A DNA stretch of 24,901 nucleotides from CAXXOK01 sp964584315 (GCA_964584315.1 CAZOZO010000044.1:1-24901), one strand, 5' to 3'; positions 1 to 8,111 are shown, numbered from the stretch's first letter. Numbers and translations are program-made. Notes: generated by a model from the letters alone, not told the origin.

Positions 1-386
1 CCCACGGGGAAGCCGCGGCCATTGTCGTGCACCTCGCAGGAGCCGTCCTGGTGCAGGGTCACCTGGATATCCGTGCAAAAGCCCGCCAAGGCTTCGTCCA
101 CCGCGTTGTCGACGATCTCGTACACGCAGTGGTGCAGCCCGCGGTAGTCCGTGGAGCCGATGTACATGCCGGGGCGCTTGCGCACGGCCTCCAGCCCCTC
201 GAGCACCTGTATCTGGTTTTCGTCATATACGTTCTTTTGCACGGCGGTGGCGCTGGTGGCGCTGCTGCGCGGCGCGGTGGCTGCGTTGTCCGCCTCGGGG
301 TTGTAGGCTTCGTCCTCCTCCGGGCGGTAACCCGCCGCGGCGCCCAACTCGTTCTCAGGGTCAAGGATCAGGTCGTCGTTTGGCAC
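1..386 (-). CDS. gyrB: DNA gyrase / topoisomerase IV subunit B, N-terminal part (runs off left edge)
   Basis: Partial gene: 128 codons are visible, reading leftwards out of the window. It is the ATPase subunit of a type II topoisomerase, which binds ATP through a GHKL fold to drive strand passage. The visible part has QIQVLEGLEAVRKRPGMYIG, then RGLHHCVYEIVDNAVDEAL (the Bergerat N-box with the catalytic Glu and the Mg-binding Asn) and the start of the DNGRG motif. The start is a GTG at 386, preceded by AAGGAG (399-406); the frame has no better start. An acidic, Ala-rich extension of about 50 residues precedes the conserved domain, whereas most homologues have about 10. The DNGRG motif favours GyrB over ParE, but no dnaA/recF neighbour is visible, so the paralogue is not settled. 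Family certain; symbol less so. Confidence 0.85.
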   Translation of the reverse strand, partial: MPNDDLILDPENELGAAAGYRPEEDEAYNPEADNAATAPRSSATSATAVQKNVYDENQIQVLEGLEAVRKRPGMYIGSTDYRGLHHCVYEIVDNAVDEALAGFCTDIQVTLHQDGSCEVHDNGRGFPV

Positions 387-581
387 GCTGTGTAACACTC
401 CTTTGGTTGCGATGGGGCGGGCGGGAGGATGGCTGCGGGCCGCTGCCATAAGCAGCAGGGCTTGCCTTGCGGCACTGCGCCGCCCTTGCTTTCCCCTTCC
501 CCGGCAGATGGCTGCGGGCGGGGTTTCGCCCCGCCCAAGCGGCATCGCAAAGCTTGGAAAAGCTTTATTTATCAACGGTTT

Positions 582-610
582 ATTATACCACGGGAAGCGC
601 GAAAAGTCGA
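582..610 (-). promoter_or_regulatory. Promoter of the topoisomerase B gene
   Basis: On the minus strand, TCGACT (605-610) is followed after 17 bases by a perfect TATAAT (582-587). Transcription would start near 575 and leave an untranslated leader of about 190 bases before the GTG at 386. That leader contains a GC hairpin (GGGCGGGG / CCCCGCCC, about 517-537) and a smaller AAGCTT-based one, with no U-run, so it is not an obvious attenuator. Nothing else was found in 387-581. Confidence 0.6.
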
Positions 611-654
611 CAGATTTCTTCATTATAATATGATAAGCCGTGCCCGCGCACAGT

Positions 655-682
655 GAAAAAAGCGGCGGAAACCGCCGCTTTG
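655..682 (-). terminator. Rho-independent terminator of the TPR lipoprotein operon
   Basis: Read on the minus strand, AAGCGGCGG (672-680) pairs with CCGCCGCTT (660-668) around a 3-base loop. It runs directly into a T-run (655-661). It sits about 160 bases after the stop of the lipoprotein gene and separates that operon from the topoisomerase promoter. Confidence 0.8.
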
Positions 683-844
683 CCCTGCATGGCATGCAGG
701 ATGAAAAATTGTTACAAGTGACGTGCCGCCATGGCGCGTTATGCACGCGAAGGGGTGCGGGGCGGTCAAACAAACCGCGAATGGCAGCCTCGCACGCACC
801 GGCGGAGGGGATACCACCGCGCGGGCGTGCTATGGGGATGGGCG

Positions 845-1654
845 CTACTGTGCTTCCCCGTCCTCCTCCACCGCGATGCCAAGCTGGGCCGCCAGGTCGC
901 TGGCGCGGCTGTCCGCGTCGCGGTAGCCGCTCAGGCCGGAGAACATGTCATACGCCTTTTGCAAGTCGCCCGCGGCGGCCAGCGCGTCCGCCTGATCGTA
1001 TTGCTGATCGCGGAAGAAGTCCTTGCAATCCTTGGCCTCCCGCTGGCTGTTCAGGTAATCGCCCAGCAGGCTGAACAGGTCCAGCGCCTGGCCGTAATTG
1101 CCCTGCGCCTTCAGGTCCTTGGCGTAGTAGTAGATCTGGCTTTGCAGGTTGGCCAGCCGCGCGGCCGCGTCGGCGTAGGCGCCCGCGGCCTCGTAGTCGA
1201 ACAGGGCCGTGTCGTACTGCTTGAGGTCCTCGGCATTGCGGGCGGCGCAGTAGGCGGCGCGCAGGGGCGCATCCTCAAAAGCGCCAAGGCTTTTATACGT
1301 GTCGGACGCCTCGGCAAAGCTGCCCGCCGCCTCCAGCGTATAGGCGTGGCAGTAGGTATAGCGTTGCTTGCCGTACATGAAGTTCTGCGATTTTTCGAAA
1401 TAGGGCTCGGCGGCGGCAAAATCGCCCTGCTCGTACAGGGCCAGGCCGTGGGCGTAGGCGGCGTAGGTGGTCGCCTGCTCGTAATCGCCCACCTTGTCAA
1501 AGGCCAGCGCGGCGGCGGCATAATCCCCCGTGGCGAAGGTGGCGATGGCGCGGTCATAGGCGGTGGCTTTGTCCACCGTGCAGCCGCTGAGCGGCAGAAG
1601 CAGCGCCACAAGGCACAGCGCCACGGCCGCGCGGCGCGCCCAACCCTTACGCAT
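845..1654 (-). CDS. TPR-repeat lipoprotein
   Basis: A 269-residue protein. The start is the ATG at 1654, with AGGAGG six bases upstream; the open frame continues upstream but without a ribosome site. The N-terminus is a lipoprotein signal: KGWARR, a hydrophobic stretch, then PLSGC with the lipid-modified Cys at residue 25. The rest is helical, with at least five TPR-like units (A-x-x-x-F/Y-x-x-x-G-D/A-Y, for example ATGDYAAAALAFDKVGDY, EQGDFAAAEPYFEKSQ, GNYGQALDLFSLLGDY). Such surface TPR proteins usually act as protein-binding scaffolds; no catalytic domain is seen. Its first 8 bases overlap the end of the upstream acetyltransferase gene, which suggests translational coupling. Function unknown. 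Confidence 0.85.
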   Translation of the reverse strand: MRKGWARRAAVALCLVALLLPLSGCTVDKATAYDRAIATFATGDYAAAALAFDKVGDYEQATTYAAYAHGLALYEQGDFAAAEPYFEKSQNFMYGKQRYTYCHAYTLEAAGSFAEASDTYKSLGAFEDAPLRAAYCAARNAEDLKQYDTALFDYEAAGAYADAAARLANLQSQIYYYAKDLKAQGNYGQALDLFSLLGDYLNSQREAKDCKDFFRDQQYDQADALAAAGDLQKAYDMFSGLSGYRDADSRASDLAAQLGIAVEEDGEAQ

Positions 1655-2243
1655 GGAAAGCCTCCTTATTGCCCTTTTGCGCCTCGTATTCGGCGCGCAG
1701 GATGGCGTACAGCTCCACATCCACATAGCGGCCCTTGTTGTACACGCGCTGTCGCAAAAGGCCCTCGCGCCGCATGCCCGCGTGGCGCATCACCGCGCCG
1801 CTGGCGGGGTTGTCGGTCTCGTGCTGGGCCTCTACGCGGTTCAGGCGCAGGGTGTCAAAGCAGAAGGCCAGTATGGCCTGCACGGCTTCGGTCATCAGCC
1901 CGCGGTTCCACCAGGCGCGGCCCAGGCTGTAGCCGATCTCCGCGCTGCGGCTGTCGCCCTGCATCCACATCAGCCCGATGGTGCCGATCACCCGGTGCTC
2001 GGCGGCCAGCTCGATCACGAAGGTGCTGGGCTGGCCCGCGCGGTACTGCCGGAGCAGGTAGCGCAGGTAGGCGCGCGTCTGCCGGATGGAGGTGTGCGCC
2101 TCCCACAGCACATGGCGGGCCACCTCGGGGTCGCGCGAGTAGGCGTACATGTCGCCCGCGTCGCTCATGCGCGCCGCGCGCAGCACAAGGCGCGGCGTGC
2201 GCAGGGTGGGAAGGTCGGCGAAGATGTCACTCTCGATCAGCAT
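1647..2243 (-). CDS. GNAT N-acetyltransferase, RimJ/RimL type
   Basis: A 198-residue protein of the GNAT superfamily, which transfers acetyl from acetyl-CoA to an amine. The family includes the ribosomal-protein N-terminal acetyltransferases RimJ/RimL and many small-molecule enzymes. It opens with TLRTPRLVLRAARMSDA, the typical RimJ/L first strand. The acetyl-CoA loop is in AEIGYSLGRAWWNRGLMTEA, and a late NPASGAVMRHAGMRREG forms the conserved asparagine helix. The ATG at 2243 is chosen because the domain begins right after it; an AAGGA lies 13 bases upstream, rather far. Substrate cannot be told. The gene is followed with overlap by the TPR lipoprotein. Confidence 0.88.
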   Translation of the reverse strand: MLIESDIFADLPTLRTPRLVLRAARMSDAGDMYAYSRDPEVARHVLWEAHTSIRQTRAYLRYLLRQYRAGQPSTFVIELAAEHRVIGTIGLMWMQGDSRSAEIGYSLGRAWWNRGLMTEAVQAILAFCFDTLRLNRVEAQHETDNPASGAVMRHAGMRREGLLRQRVYNKGRYVDVELYAILRAEYEAQKGNKEAFHA

Positions 2244-2324
2244 GTTGGCGGCGGCTTCCTTACCTGTAGAGTGGTGCGATGGTCGCCATCGCGGGTATAC
2301 AGTGATGGGCGCGGGCGGCACCGC

Positions 2325-2486
2325 CTACGCCGGCGGGAACGTGAACAGGCCTGCCCACTGAAGCGGCGCCCGCACACCGGCCGCGACCCCCGCCCACAGC
2401 AGCAGGAAGCCCAGCGCGAGCAGCGCCAGCAGGCATAGCAGCCAAACGGCGTAGGCCGTCAGGCGGAAACGGCGCTTTTGCGGCAT
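2325..2486 (-). CDS. Small single-pass membrane protein, 53 residues
   Basis: A short gene with ATG at 2486, AGGGAGG about seven bases upstream, and a TAG stop at 2325-2327. The protein begins MPQKRRFRLTAYAVWLLCLL and has one strong hydrophobic helix (about residues 10-36, very Leu-rich), then a short tail with a Trp and FTFPPA at the end. The basic N-terminus predicts the N-end inside. It lies between the Nudix and acetyltransferase genes in the same orientation, with gaps of about 60 and 80 bases, so it is probably co-transcribed. No family was recognised. The good ribosome site and hydrophobic, positive-inside layout argue that it is real. Confidence 0.65.
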   Translation of the reverse strand: MPQKRRFRLTAYAVWLLCLLALLALGFLLLWAGVAAGVRAPLQWAGLFTFPPA

Positions 2487-2547
2487 GGGGGGCCTCCCTT
2501 CACGGTTGTTTTTTCAAAAGGCGGGATTCAGGGGCGCGCCTTGCACG

Positions 2548-3159
2548 TTATGTAGGTAGGTTCTCCGCCGCCGTGGGCAGCGGGCCCAGCCCCAGCCGCC
2601 CCCACGCCAGCAGCAGGCCAAGGGCCGTCTTGCCGTCGTTCAATTCGCCCCGCGCGGCGCGCGCAACGGCCTCGCGCAGGGGCATGCGCACGGCACGCAC
2701 GAATTCGTCCGCATCCGGGTGCGTCTCGCCCGGGCGCAGGTCGGTGGCCAGGTAGATGCTCACCCGCTCGGTGCAAAAGCCGGGGGTGGTGATCATGGGG
2801 CACAGCAGCTCCATACGCCCGGCGCGCAGGCCCGTCTCCTCGGCCAGCTCGCGGTGCGCGCAGGCCAGCGGATCCTCGTCCACGTGATCCAGCTTGCCGG
2901 CGGGTATCTCCAGCGTGACGGTATCCACCACCACGCGGTGCTGGCGCACGAGGGTCACAAAGCCCTCCGCGTCCACGGGCACCACGGCGGCCGCGCCCTT
3001 GTGGCGCACCACTTCGCGGTAGGCCTGCTGGCCATTTGGCAGGCGCACCACCATGTGGCTCACGTCGATCAGCCTGCCGGTAAACACCACCGTATCGGAA
3101 AGGGGGGTCTCGCGGATGTCCGCGTCGGCCGCCGTCATGGGTGTGGGTATGTCGGTCAT
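2548..3159 (-). CDS. nudF: Nudix hydrolase, ADP-ribose pyrophosphatase type
   Basis: A 203-residue Nudix protein. The ATG at 3159 has GGAGG seven bases upstream. The Nudix box spans residues 88-111, ending RELAEETGL with the Mg-binding REUxEE core. The loop between the first Gly and the conserved Glu is one residue longer than the textbook pattern. The surrounding EIPAGKLD and TTPGFCTERVSIYLA resemble bacterial NudF/YqkG, which splits ADP-ribose into AMP and ribose 5-phosphate. This assignment is by resemblance; other sugar-nucleotide pyrophosphatases share the pattern. It appears to be the first gene of the minus-strand group that ends with the TPR lipoprotein. A weak TAGAAT -10 (3195-3200) lies upstream, without a convincing -35. 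Confidence 0.85.
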   Translation of the reverse strand: MTDIPTPMTAADADIRETPLSDTVVFTGRLIDVSHMVVRLPNGQQAYREVVRHKGAAAVVPVDAEGFVTLVRQHRVVVDTVTLEIPAGKLDHVDEDPLACAHRELAEETGLRAGRMELLCPMITTPGFCTERVSIYLATDLRPGETHPDADEFVRAVRMPLREAVARAARGELNDGKTALGLLLAWGRLGLGPLPTAAENLPT

Positions 3160-3306
3160 GGGCTTTCCTCCATGCAAAAGACTCGCTTCCTTTATTCTAC
3201 ATTCGCGCCCCCGAACCCTTGCGCGGCCGAAAAACATTCGTAACATTTTATGGCCCCGCAAAGCCAGTACAGCATGGAAACCCGCCGTGCGCCCCGTGTT
3301 TGCGCC

Positions 3307-3335
3307 TTGACAATACGTTACCAACCCGTTACAAT
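3307..3335 (+). promoter_or_regulatory. Consensus promoter of the large SH3 surface protein
   Basis: TTGACA (3307-3312), a 17-base spacer and TACAAT (3330-3335). The start of transcription would fall near 3342, leaving a leader of about 55 bases. The ribosome site AAGGAGG lies seven bases before the ATG at 3397. This is a strong housekeeping-sigma promoter, so the protein is probably abundant. Confidence 0.85.
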
Positions 3336-3396
3336 GAAGCCAACAAAGGCCGTTTTTTCCCTTTGACGCGCGCCTTTTGGATAAGGAGGTACTCGC

Positions 3397-6300
3397 ATGA
3401 AGGTAGAGACCATAACCAGGCCGCACCGCCTGCTGGCCGGTTTCGTATGTTTGCTGATGCTCGTCTGCCAGCTGGGCGTGCCCGCGCTGGCGCTCACGCC
3501 CGAGGAGCAGGCCACCATGCCCACCGTGACCGTCTATTACCAGACGGCCGCCGACGGCGCGCCCACCGCGGCCATCGCCACGCCCACCAGCGACATGCAG
3601 GGCAAGGCGTATTGGGTGCAGCTGCCCGGCGAAGCGTTCAGCTTCCCGGTCACCATCAGCGTGCTGCCCAACCCCGCCACCAGCTATACCTTTACCCCGC
3701 CGGACGGCACGCCCGTCTCAGTGGACCCCGCCACGGTGGATTTCAACGGCGCGAGCACGTTGATCACCGCCTATCAGGACGGGGTGGCCATGGACGAGTA
3801 CCGCCTGTACGTGTCCAGCGTGCAGATGCCCGTGCTGGCTCCGCCCGCCGTGGTGCCCGTCTACTATGTGGACGCGGACAACCCCGGCAACGTGCTCTAC
3901 TCCGAGCAGGTTACCGCCTATTACGACCAGGAGAACCCGGTCTACGCCAACACCGGCATGGTGCCTGAGGGCTATACGCTGGAAGGCGACGCCACGCAGT
4001 ACATCACCGTGGATCAGTCCGGCGTGCCCAGCCCCGCCAGCATCACGTTCACCTTCCGCAAGCCGCAGCAGGCCGTGAAGGGCTACGTGACCGTCTACTA
4101 TACGGACATTGGCGGCACCGAGATCGCCAACGCCGAAACGCGGGAGTTCGACCCCGGCACGTACACCATTTCGCCCAACTACGGCATCGTGCCGCAGGGC
4201 TATACCCTGAACCCCGAAACCCCCGCCGAGGTGCAGGTGACCATCGGGGCAGACGGCGTAGCCACGCCCGAGGCCATCTATTTCGACTTTACCGAGGCGA
4301 CCGCCGATACGCAGCCGCCTGCGGATACGCAGCCACCCGCCGATACGCAGCCGCCTGCCGATACGCAGCCGCCCGCGGACACCGATACCCCTGTTCCCCC
4401 GACGGATACGCCCGTAGCGGAGACCCCCGCCCCCGCCATCACCCCGGTCAACCGCTACGCGCAGACCGCCAAGGTGGCCAACTTCCGCACCCTGCCGGAC
4501 ACCACCAGCAAAAAGGCCTTTGAGAACGTGGCGGCTGGCCAGTACCTGTGGGTGCGCGGCGTGATGGACGTGACCGACCAAAACGGCGACACCCGCACCT
4601 GGGCCGTGATCACCTACAACGGCACCGATTGCTATGTGTGGAACGACCTGATCCAAACCCTCTCGCAGGAGGACAGCGACGCCTACAACTATGCGCAGGC
4701 CAGCCCCGTGCCCGGCACCGAGACCACGCCGCCGCCCGCCACGGAGGTGCCCACCGCGCCCCCCACCGATACCCCCACGCCCGCCCCCACCGATACCGCC
4801 GTGCCCATGCAGGTGACGGGCTACTTCGTGACCATCGCGGACGCGCAGCAGGTGCCCACTGTGGGCAGCGACACCATCCTGAACGTGTTGCCCGCCGGTA
4901 CCGGCGTGTATGTGGAAGGGCAGAATTACTTAAACGGCGAGGCCTGGCACCAGATCACCTACCAGGGTGTGCCGGGTGTGGTGCGCGCGGCCCTGCTGCG
5001 CCCCATGACCGAGGAGGAGCAGAACGCCTTCCTTGCCACGCCTACGCCCACGGCTACGGCCACCGCCACCCCCACCGCGGCGCCCACGGAAACCGCGACT
5101 GCCACGGCCACCGCAACTGCGACGGCCACCGCCACCATGACCGCCACCGCGACGGATACGGCCACCACCGCGCCCTCGGCCACCGTTACGGCGACCGCCA
5201 CGGCTACCCAAATCCCCGCCATGTACATGGGCTATGCTGTGACAACCGTGCGCACGGCGCTGCGCTCCGGTGCGACCCTGACTGACGATTCCGTGATCGC
5301 CATGCTCGACCCCAACACGCTGCTCTATATCAACGGGCAGGCAACCGTGAACGACGTGCTGTGGAGCAGCTCGCAGGTGCGGCTGGGCTCCACCGCCTCC
5401 GGTATCGTGCAGGACGGGACGGTCAAGCACATCTCCGACGCGGAGGCGCAGGTGCTGATCAAAGCGTATGAGGACGCGCACGCCACGCCCACGCCCAGCC
5501 CCACGCCCACGGCCAGCCCCACGCCCGCGCAGCTCTCCGGCTACTACATGACGCTGGGGCAGGTGCCCATGCGCACCGTGACCAGCAACAGCGCGAGCAT
5601 CAATCTGTGGCTGGCGCCCAACACGGTTGTATACGTGACCGGCCAGCTCTATAACGAGGGCTACGGCTGGCACATCACCAACTACCTGCAATATTCGGGC
5701 TACACCCGCGCGGATCAGCTGCGCAAGCTGAGCGACAGCGAGGTGCAGGCTTACCTGCAAACCATCGCCACGCCCACGCCCACGCCCGCCGCCACTGTTA
5801 AGCCCTATGACCCCTACGCCGCGTCCAGCTACGGGCGCGTCACCTCCAGCACGGTCAACTTCCGCGCAACGCCCTCCACCACGGGCGCGAAGCTCAAAAC
5901 GCTGCGGCAGTACGCCTTCGGGCTGGTCATCGGCTCGCAGGTGGTAAACGGGCAGACGTGGTATAACATCAACCACAACGGCACCATCGGCTGGGTGGAT
6001 GGGCGCTACTTCGGCGTGCTGAACCTGACTGAGCTTTCCAGCTTCCTCAACAGCAAGGAGTACCTCGCCGGGCTGGTGAACAACGGCATCGTGGGCAGCA
6101 CGACCGGGGGCACCAGCGGCACCTCGGGCACGTCCGGCAGCGCCACGCAGGGGCAGGTATCCTCGGTGGAGGACTGGAACCTGGGCGTGTGGAAGAACCC
6201 CAACGCGGGCGTGAATGCCTCGTATGAGCCGTTCAACCCCTACGCCACGCCCACCGCGCCGCTGGTCTCGGCCACGCCCACCGCTACGCCCACCGCTACC

Positions 6301-7020
6301 TTCGTCGTGGGCACGATGATCCCCATCCCCTATGACGACCAGACCAAGGAGACCCAGACCGACAACGGCTGGGTGGGGCTGGCCATCGGCGGCATCGTGC
6401 TGCTGGGCGGCGCGGGCGGCGTATACGCCTATGCCCTGAACCAGAACAAGAAGCGCAGGTTGGCCGCGCACAATGCCGCCATGAGCCGCAGAAGCGCCCA
6501 GCAGAGCGGCGCGGCAGGCGGAGCGGGTACGGCCGGCACCACCGGCAGCCCCTACACGCGTCACGCCGTGGCGGCCCCGCCGGTCGCGGGCACCACTCAG
6601 CGGCAGAACCCGAACGGCCAGCCTGGCGCACCCGGCTCCGCCACCGGCAGCTACCAGAGCCCCTATGGGCGCGGCACCGGCCCGAGCCCTTACGCTGGCG
6701 GCACGGCGGCCAACCCCTATGCACGCCCCGCACAGGAGGGTAACCCTTACGCGCGGCCTACGGGCGAGGCACGCCCCGCTGATGGCACCCCCGGCGGCGC
6801 GCAGGGCGCCGCGGACGCGGGCAGGCCCGCAAGCGGCAACCCGTATGTGCAGCCCACGCCGGGTGGCAACCCCTACGCGCGCCCCACGACGCCCAACCCG
6901 TTTGCGACGGGCAGCAGCGCAGGCGCCACCGAGGGCGACGAGCCCGCCAACCCCACGCCGCGCCGCACCAGCCGCGCCAGCCGCTATCAGGAGCGCGACG
7001 GCGGCGATACGGAGAGCTGA
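3397..7020 (+). CDS. Large surface protein: MucBP-like repeats, five SH3 modules, C-terminal membrane anchor, NPYARP tail
   Basis: A 1207-residue protein. Order of parts: signal peptide ending VPALA (about residue 33); a Thr/Val-rich region; two MucBP-like repeats (about 149-226 and 228-304, each with VYY near its start and a G-M/I-VP-x-GYTL motif); four QPPADT repeats; then five bacterial SH3 modules (about 349-432, 470-547, 609-697, 712-790, 807-893) joined by TPTP- and TATA-type linkers. The first and last SH3 modules carry the classic VANFRTLP / TVNFRATP strand. One membrane helix follows (about 992-1014, WVGLAIGGIVLLGG...), then KKRR and a tail of about 190 residues with repeated NPYARP-type motifs. 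The SH3 modules should bind peptidoglycan or wall polymer outside, with the tail inside. There is no sortase motif and no enzyme domain. Function not known; an adhesin or wall-sensing scaffold is an inference. Confidence 0.9.
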   Translation: MKVETITRPHRLLAGFVCLLMLVCQLGVPALALTPEEQATMPTVTVYYQTAADGAPTAAIATPTSDMQGKAYWVQLPGEAFSFPVTISVLPNPATSYTFTPPDGTPVSVDPATVDFNGASTLITAYQDGVAMDEYRLYVSSVQMPVLAPPAVVPVYYVDADNPGNVLYSEQVTAYYDQENPVYANTGMVPEGYTLEGDATQYITVDQSGVPSPASITFTFRKPQQAVKGYVTVYYTDIGGTEIANAETREFDPGTYTISPNYGIVPQGYTLNPETPAEVQVTIGADGVATPEAIYFDFTEATADTQPPADTQPPADTQPPADTQPPADTDTPVPPTDTPVAETPAPAITPVNRYAQTAKVANFRTLPDTTSKKAFENVAAGQYLWVRGVMDVTDQNGDTRTWAVITYNGTDCYVWNDLIQTLSQEDSDAYNYAQASPVPGTETTPPPATEVPTAPPTDTPTPAPTDTAVPMQVTGYFVTIADAQQVPTVGSDTILNVLPAGTGVYVEGQNYLNGEAWHQITYQGVPGVVRAALLRPMTEEEQNAFLATPTPTATATATPTAAPTETATATATATATATATMTATATDTATTAPSATVTATATATQIPAMYMGYAVTTVRTALRSGATLTDDSVIAMLDPNTLLYINGQATVNDVLWSSSQVRLGSTASGIVQDGTVKHISDAEAQVLIKAYEDAHATPTPSPTPTASPTPAQLSGYYMTLGQVPMRTVTSNSASINLWLAPNTVVYVTGQLYNEGYGWHITNYLQYSGYTRADQLRKLSDSEVQAYLQTIATPTPTPAATVKPYDPYAASSYGRVTSSTVNFRATPSTTGAKLKTLRQYAFGLVIGSQVVNGQTWYNINHNGTIGWVDGRYFGVLNLTELSSFLNSKEYLAGLVNNGIVGSTTGGTSGTSGTSGSATQGQVSSVEDWNLGVWKNPNAGVNASYEPFNPYATPTAPLVSATPTATPTATFVVGTMIPIPYDDQTKETQTDNGWVGLAIGGIVLLGGAGGVYAYALNQNKKRRLAAHNAAMSRRSAQQSGAAGGAGTAGTTGSPYTRHAVAAPPVAGTTQRQNPNGQPGAPGSATGSYQSPYGRGTGPSPYAGGTAANPYARPAQEGNPYARPTGEARPADGTPGGAQGAADAGRPASGNPYVQPTPGGNPYARPTTPNPFATGSSAGATEGDEPANPTPRRTSRASRYQERDGGDTES

Positions 7021-7038
7021 CCAAACGAACCGAATACC

Positions 7039-7076
7039 GGAGCCCCCGGGCGCGTTAGGCGCCTGGGGGCTCTTTG
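7039..7076 (+). terminator. Terminator after the large surface protein
   Basis: A strong hairpin, AGCCCCCGGGCGC (7041-7053) with GCGCCTGGGGGCT, separated by a short TTAG-type loop and followed by CTTTGTG. The U-run is short but the stem is very stable. It lies 20 bases after the stop codon. Confidence 0.75.
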
Positions 7077-7387
7077 TGCATGCACAGCATGAGCGTCGCG
7101 CCACGGGTGCCCGTATCCGCTTATGGCGTGCCGCATATGTGGATGGATACACAGGTGTACCAGAACCACACACGAACGCCTGCGCTGCGTAAGTTTTGTA
7201 CTTGTACCTACAGGCCATACATACTGACCATTGGTGAGTATATACTACATTCAGCATTTCATCCCCGTTTGAGCCTGTCGGAGCAGGATGGGGCTACGAA
7301 AAGCGATAGGGAACAAGGCCTGCGTTCGGCGAACGCAGGCGGGCGGATGCATTGCTCATTTTGGTGAAAAGTAGGAGGGACGGCCCT
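7077..7387. other. Intergenic region with a perfect hairpin and TTGTAC repeats
   Basis: No convincing gene. It holds two adjacent TTGTAC hexamers (7196-7207), a TATACT (7241-7246) that could be a -10 box without a good -35, and a perfect 10-bp stem with a 3-base loop (GCCTGCGTTC / GAACGCAGGC, 7318-7340) that has no U-run. The hairpin sits 48 bases upstream of the 36-residue ORF and could be a leader structure of it. Confidence 0.4.
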
Positions 7388-7498
7388 GTGCTGGATCGCA
7401 TCATGGCTCTGTTGGAAAAAATCGGGGATGAGCAGCTTTTAGAAACCATCTATTGGTATATCGAGCGCAAGCTGACGCGCACGCCTCCGGCGAAGTAG
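7388..7498 (+). CDS. Tiny phage-type ORF, 36 residues
   Basis: GTG start at 7388 with AGGAGG nine bases upstream and a TAG stop at 7496-7498. The peptide reads VLDRIMALLEKIGDEQLLE followed by TIYWYIERKLTRTPPAK. It is an amphipathic helical protein of the sort found beside XRE repressors in clostridial prophages, where the pattern 'IMxLLxKADxxQLxLIYxxI' is common; that comparison is from memory. It faces the XRE gene convergently across about 180 bases. An ATG at 7403 is an alternative start. The ribosome site is good, but the length makes the call moderate. Confidence 0.5.
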   Translation: MLDRIMALLEKIGDEQLLETIYWYIERKLTRTPPAK

Positions 7499-7682
7499 GC
7501 GGGGCGCCCCCCGCGCGCGGGACGCATGCCCCGGTGTGCCGCGTGCGGGTAGTGCGCGGGCAGCGAGGCAGCCTGCGGCGCATGGGCCGCCGCACGGGGC
7601 CAGCGCTGCACCACGCGGCTGCATGCCACGGCCTGCCCGCGGGCAGCGCGGCCCATTCTCTGCCGCGCCCCGCGCGGCGCGT
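7499..7682. other. GC-rich spacer between convergent ORFs
   Basis: No gene is supported. It contains a palindrome CTGCCCGCGGGCAG (about 7635-7648) and several GC-rich inverted repeats that may end transcription from both sides. No clear U-run is present. Confidence 0.3.
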
Positions 7683-8051
7683 TCAGTGCCCGCGCTGCCG
7701 CAGGGTGTACAGCCGGTCCACAAACACACCGATCTGCTCCCACGCCTCGGTGGGGAGGTTGATCAGCTCGCGCAGCGCGGATTTGACGAATGCGTTGTCG
7801 CCCGCCATGATGCACTCCAGCTTGTCGGTCAGCATCGCGTCCGCGGGCACGAACATGGGCTCGCGCCCATCCCGCAGCCACTCGTAACTCACGCCCTGTT
7901 CGCGGCAGATCAGCCGCACCACCGCCTCGGGCGGCTCCACACGGCCGTTCTCCCATGAGGCGACCACATCCCGCGTTACGCCGACGCGCGTCGCGAAGGC
8001 CATCTGCGTCAGCTTCAAATGTTTGCGAACCTGTTTGATTCGCTCTTTCAA
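7683..8051 (-). CDS. XRE-family repressor, phage type
   Basis: A 122-residue protein with a Cro/CI-type helix-turn-helix (about residues 3-60: IKQVRKHLKLTQMAFATRVG, then VTRDVVASWENG and SYEWLRDG). A C-terminal helical segment (about 75-118, ALRELINLPTEAWEQIGVFV) is typical of clostridial prophage XRE regulators. The start is a TTG at 8051 (MKERIKQ), supported by a G-rich ribosome site (AAGGGGGG) eight bases upstream; no ATG fits. It is transcribed away from a divergent consensus promoter, and operator-like repeats lie between them, so it most likely represses that promoter and its own. There is no LexA-like protease domain, so classical RecA-induced cleavage is not expected. Confidence 0.88.
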   Translation of the reverse strand: MKERIKQVRKHLKLTQMAFATRVGVTRDVVASWENGRVEPPEAVVRLICREQGVSYEWLRDGREPMFVPADAMLTDKLECIMAGDNAFVKSALRELINLPTEAWEQIGVFVDRLYTLRQRGH

Positions 8052-8073
8052 GGCTCACACCCCCCTTGTTGTC

Positions 8074-8108
8074 ATTGTATCATGGGAAAATGTGTTTGTC
8101 TACACAAA
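8074..8108 (-). promoter_or_regulatory. Promoter of the XRE gene with an overlapping operator
   Basis: On the minus strand, TAGACA (8097-8102) and TACAAT (8074-8079) are 17 bases apart. An inverted repeat TTTGT-CTAC-ACAAA (8095-8108) covers the -35 box, the position expected for autorepression. Transcription would start about 15 bases before the TTG codon. Confidence 0.65.
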
Positions 8109-8111
8109 ATG

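Noticed and set aside
731..2269. A 512-codon plus-strand frame opposite the lipoprotein and acetyltransferase
   Set aside because: Antisense of two genes with clear domains and ribosome sites; composition is typical of a shadow frame.
4930..7257. A 775-codon open frame on the minus strand opposite the large SH3 protein
   Set aside because: It is the antisense shadow of a GC-rich, low-complexity gene; it has no ribosome site, no recognisable domain, and Arg/Gly/Ala-biased composition.
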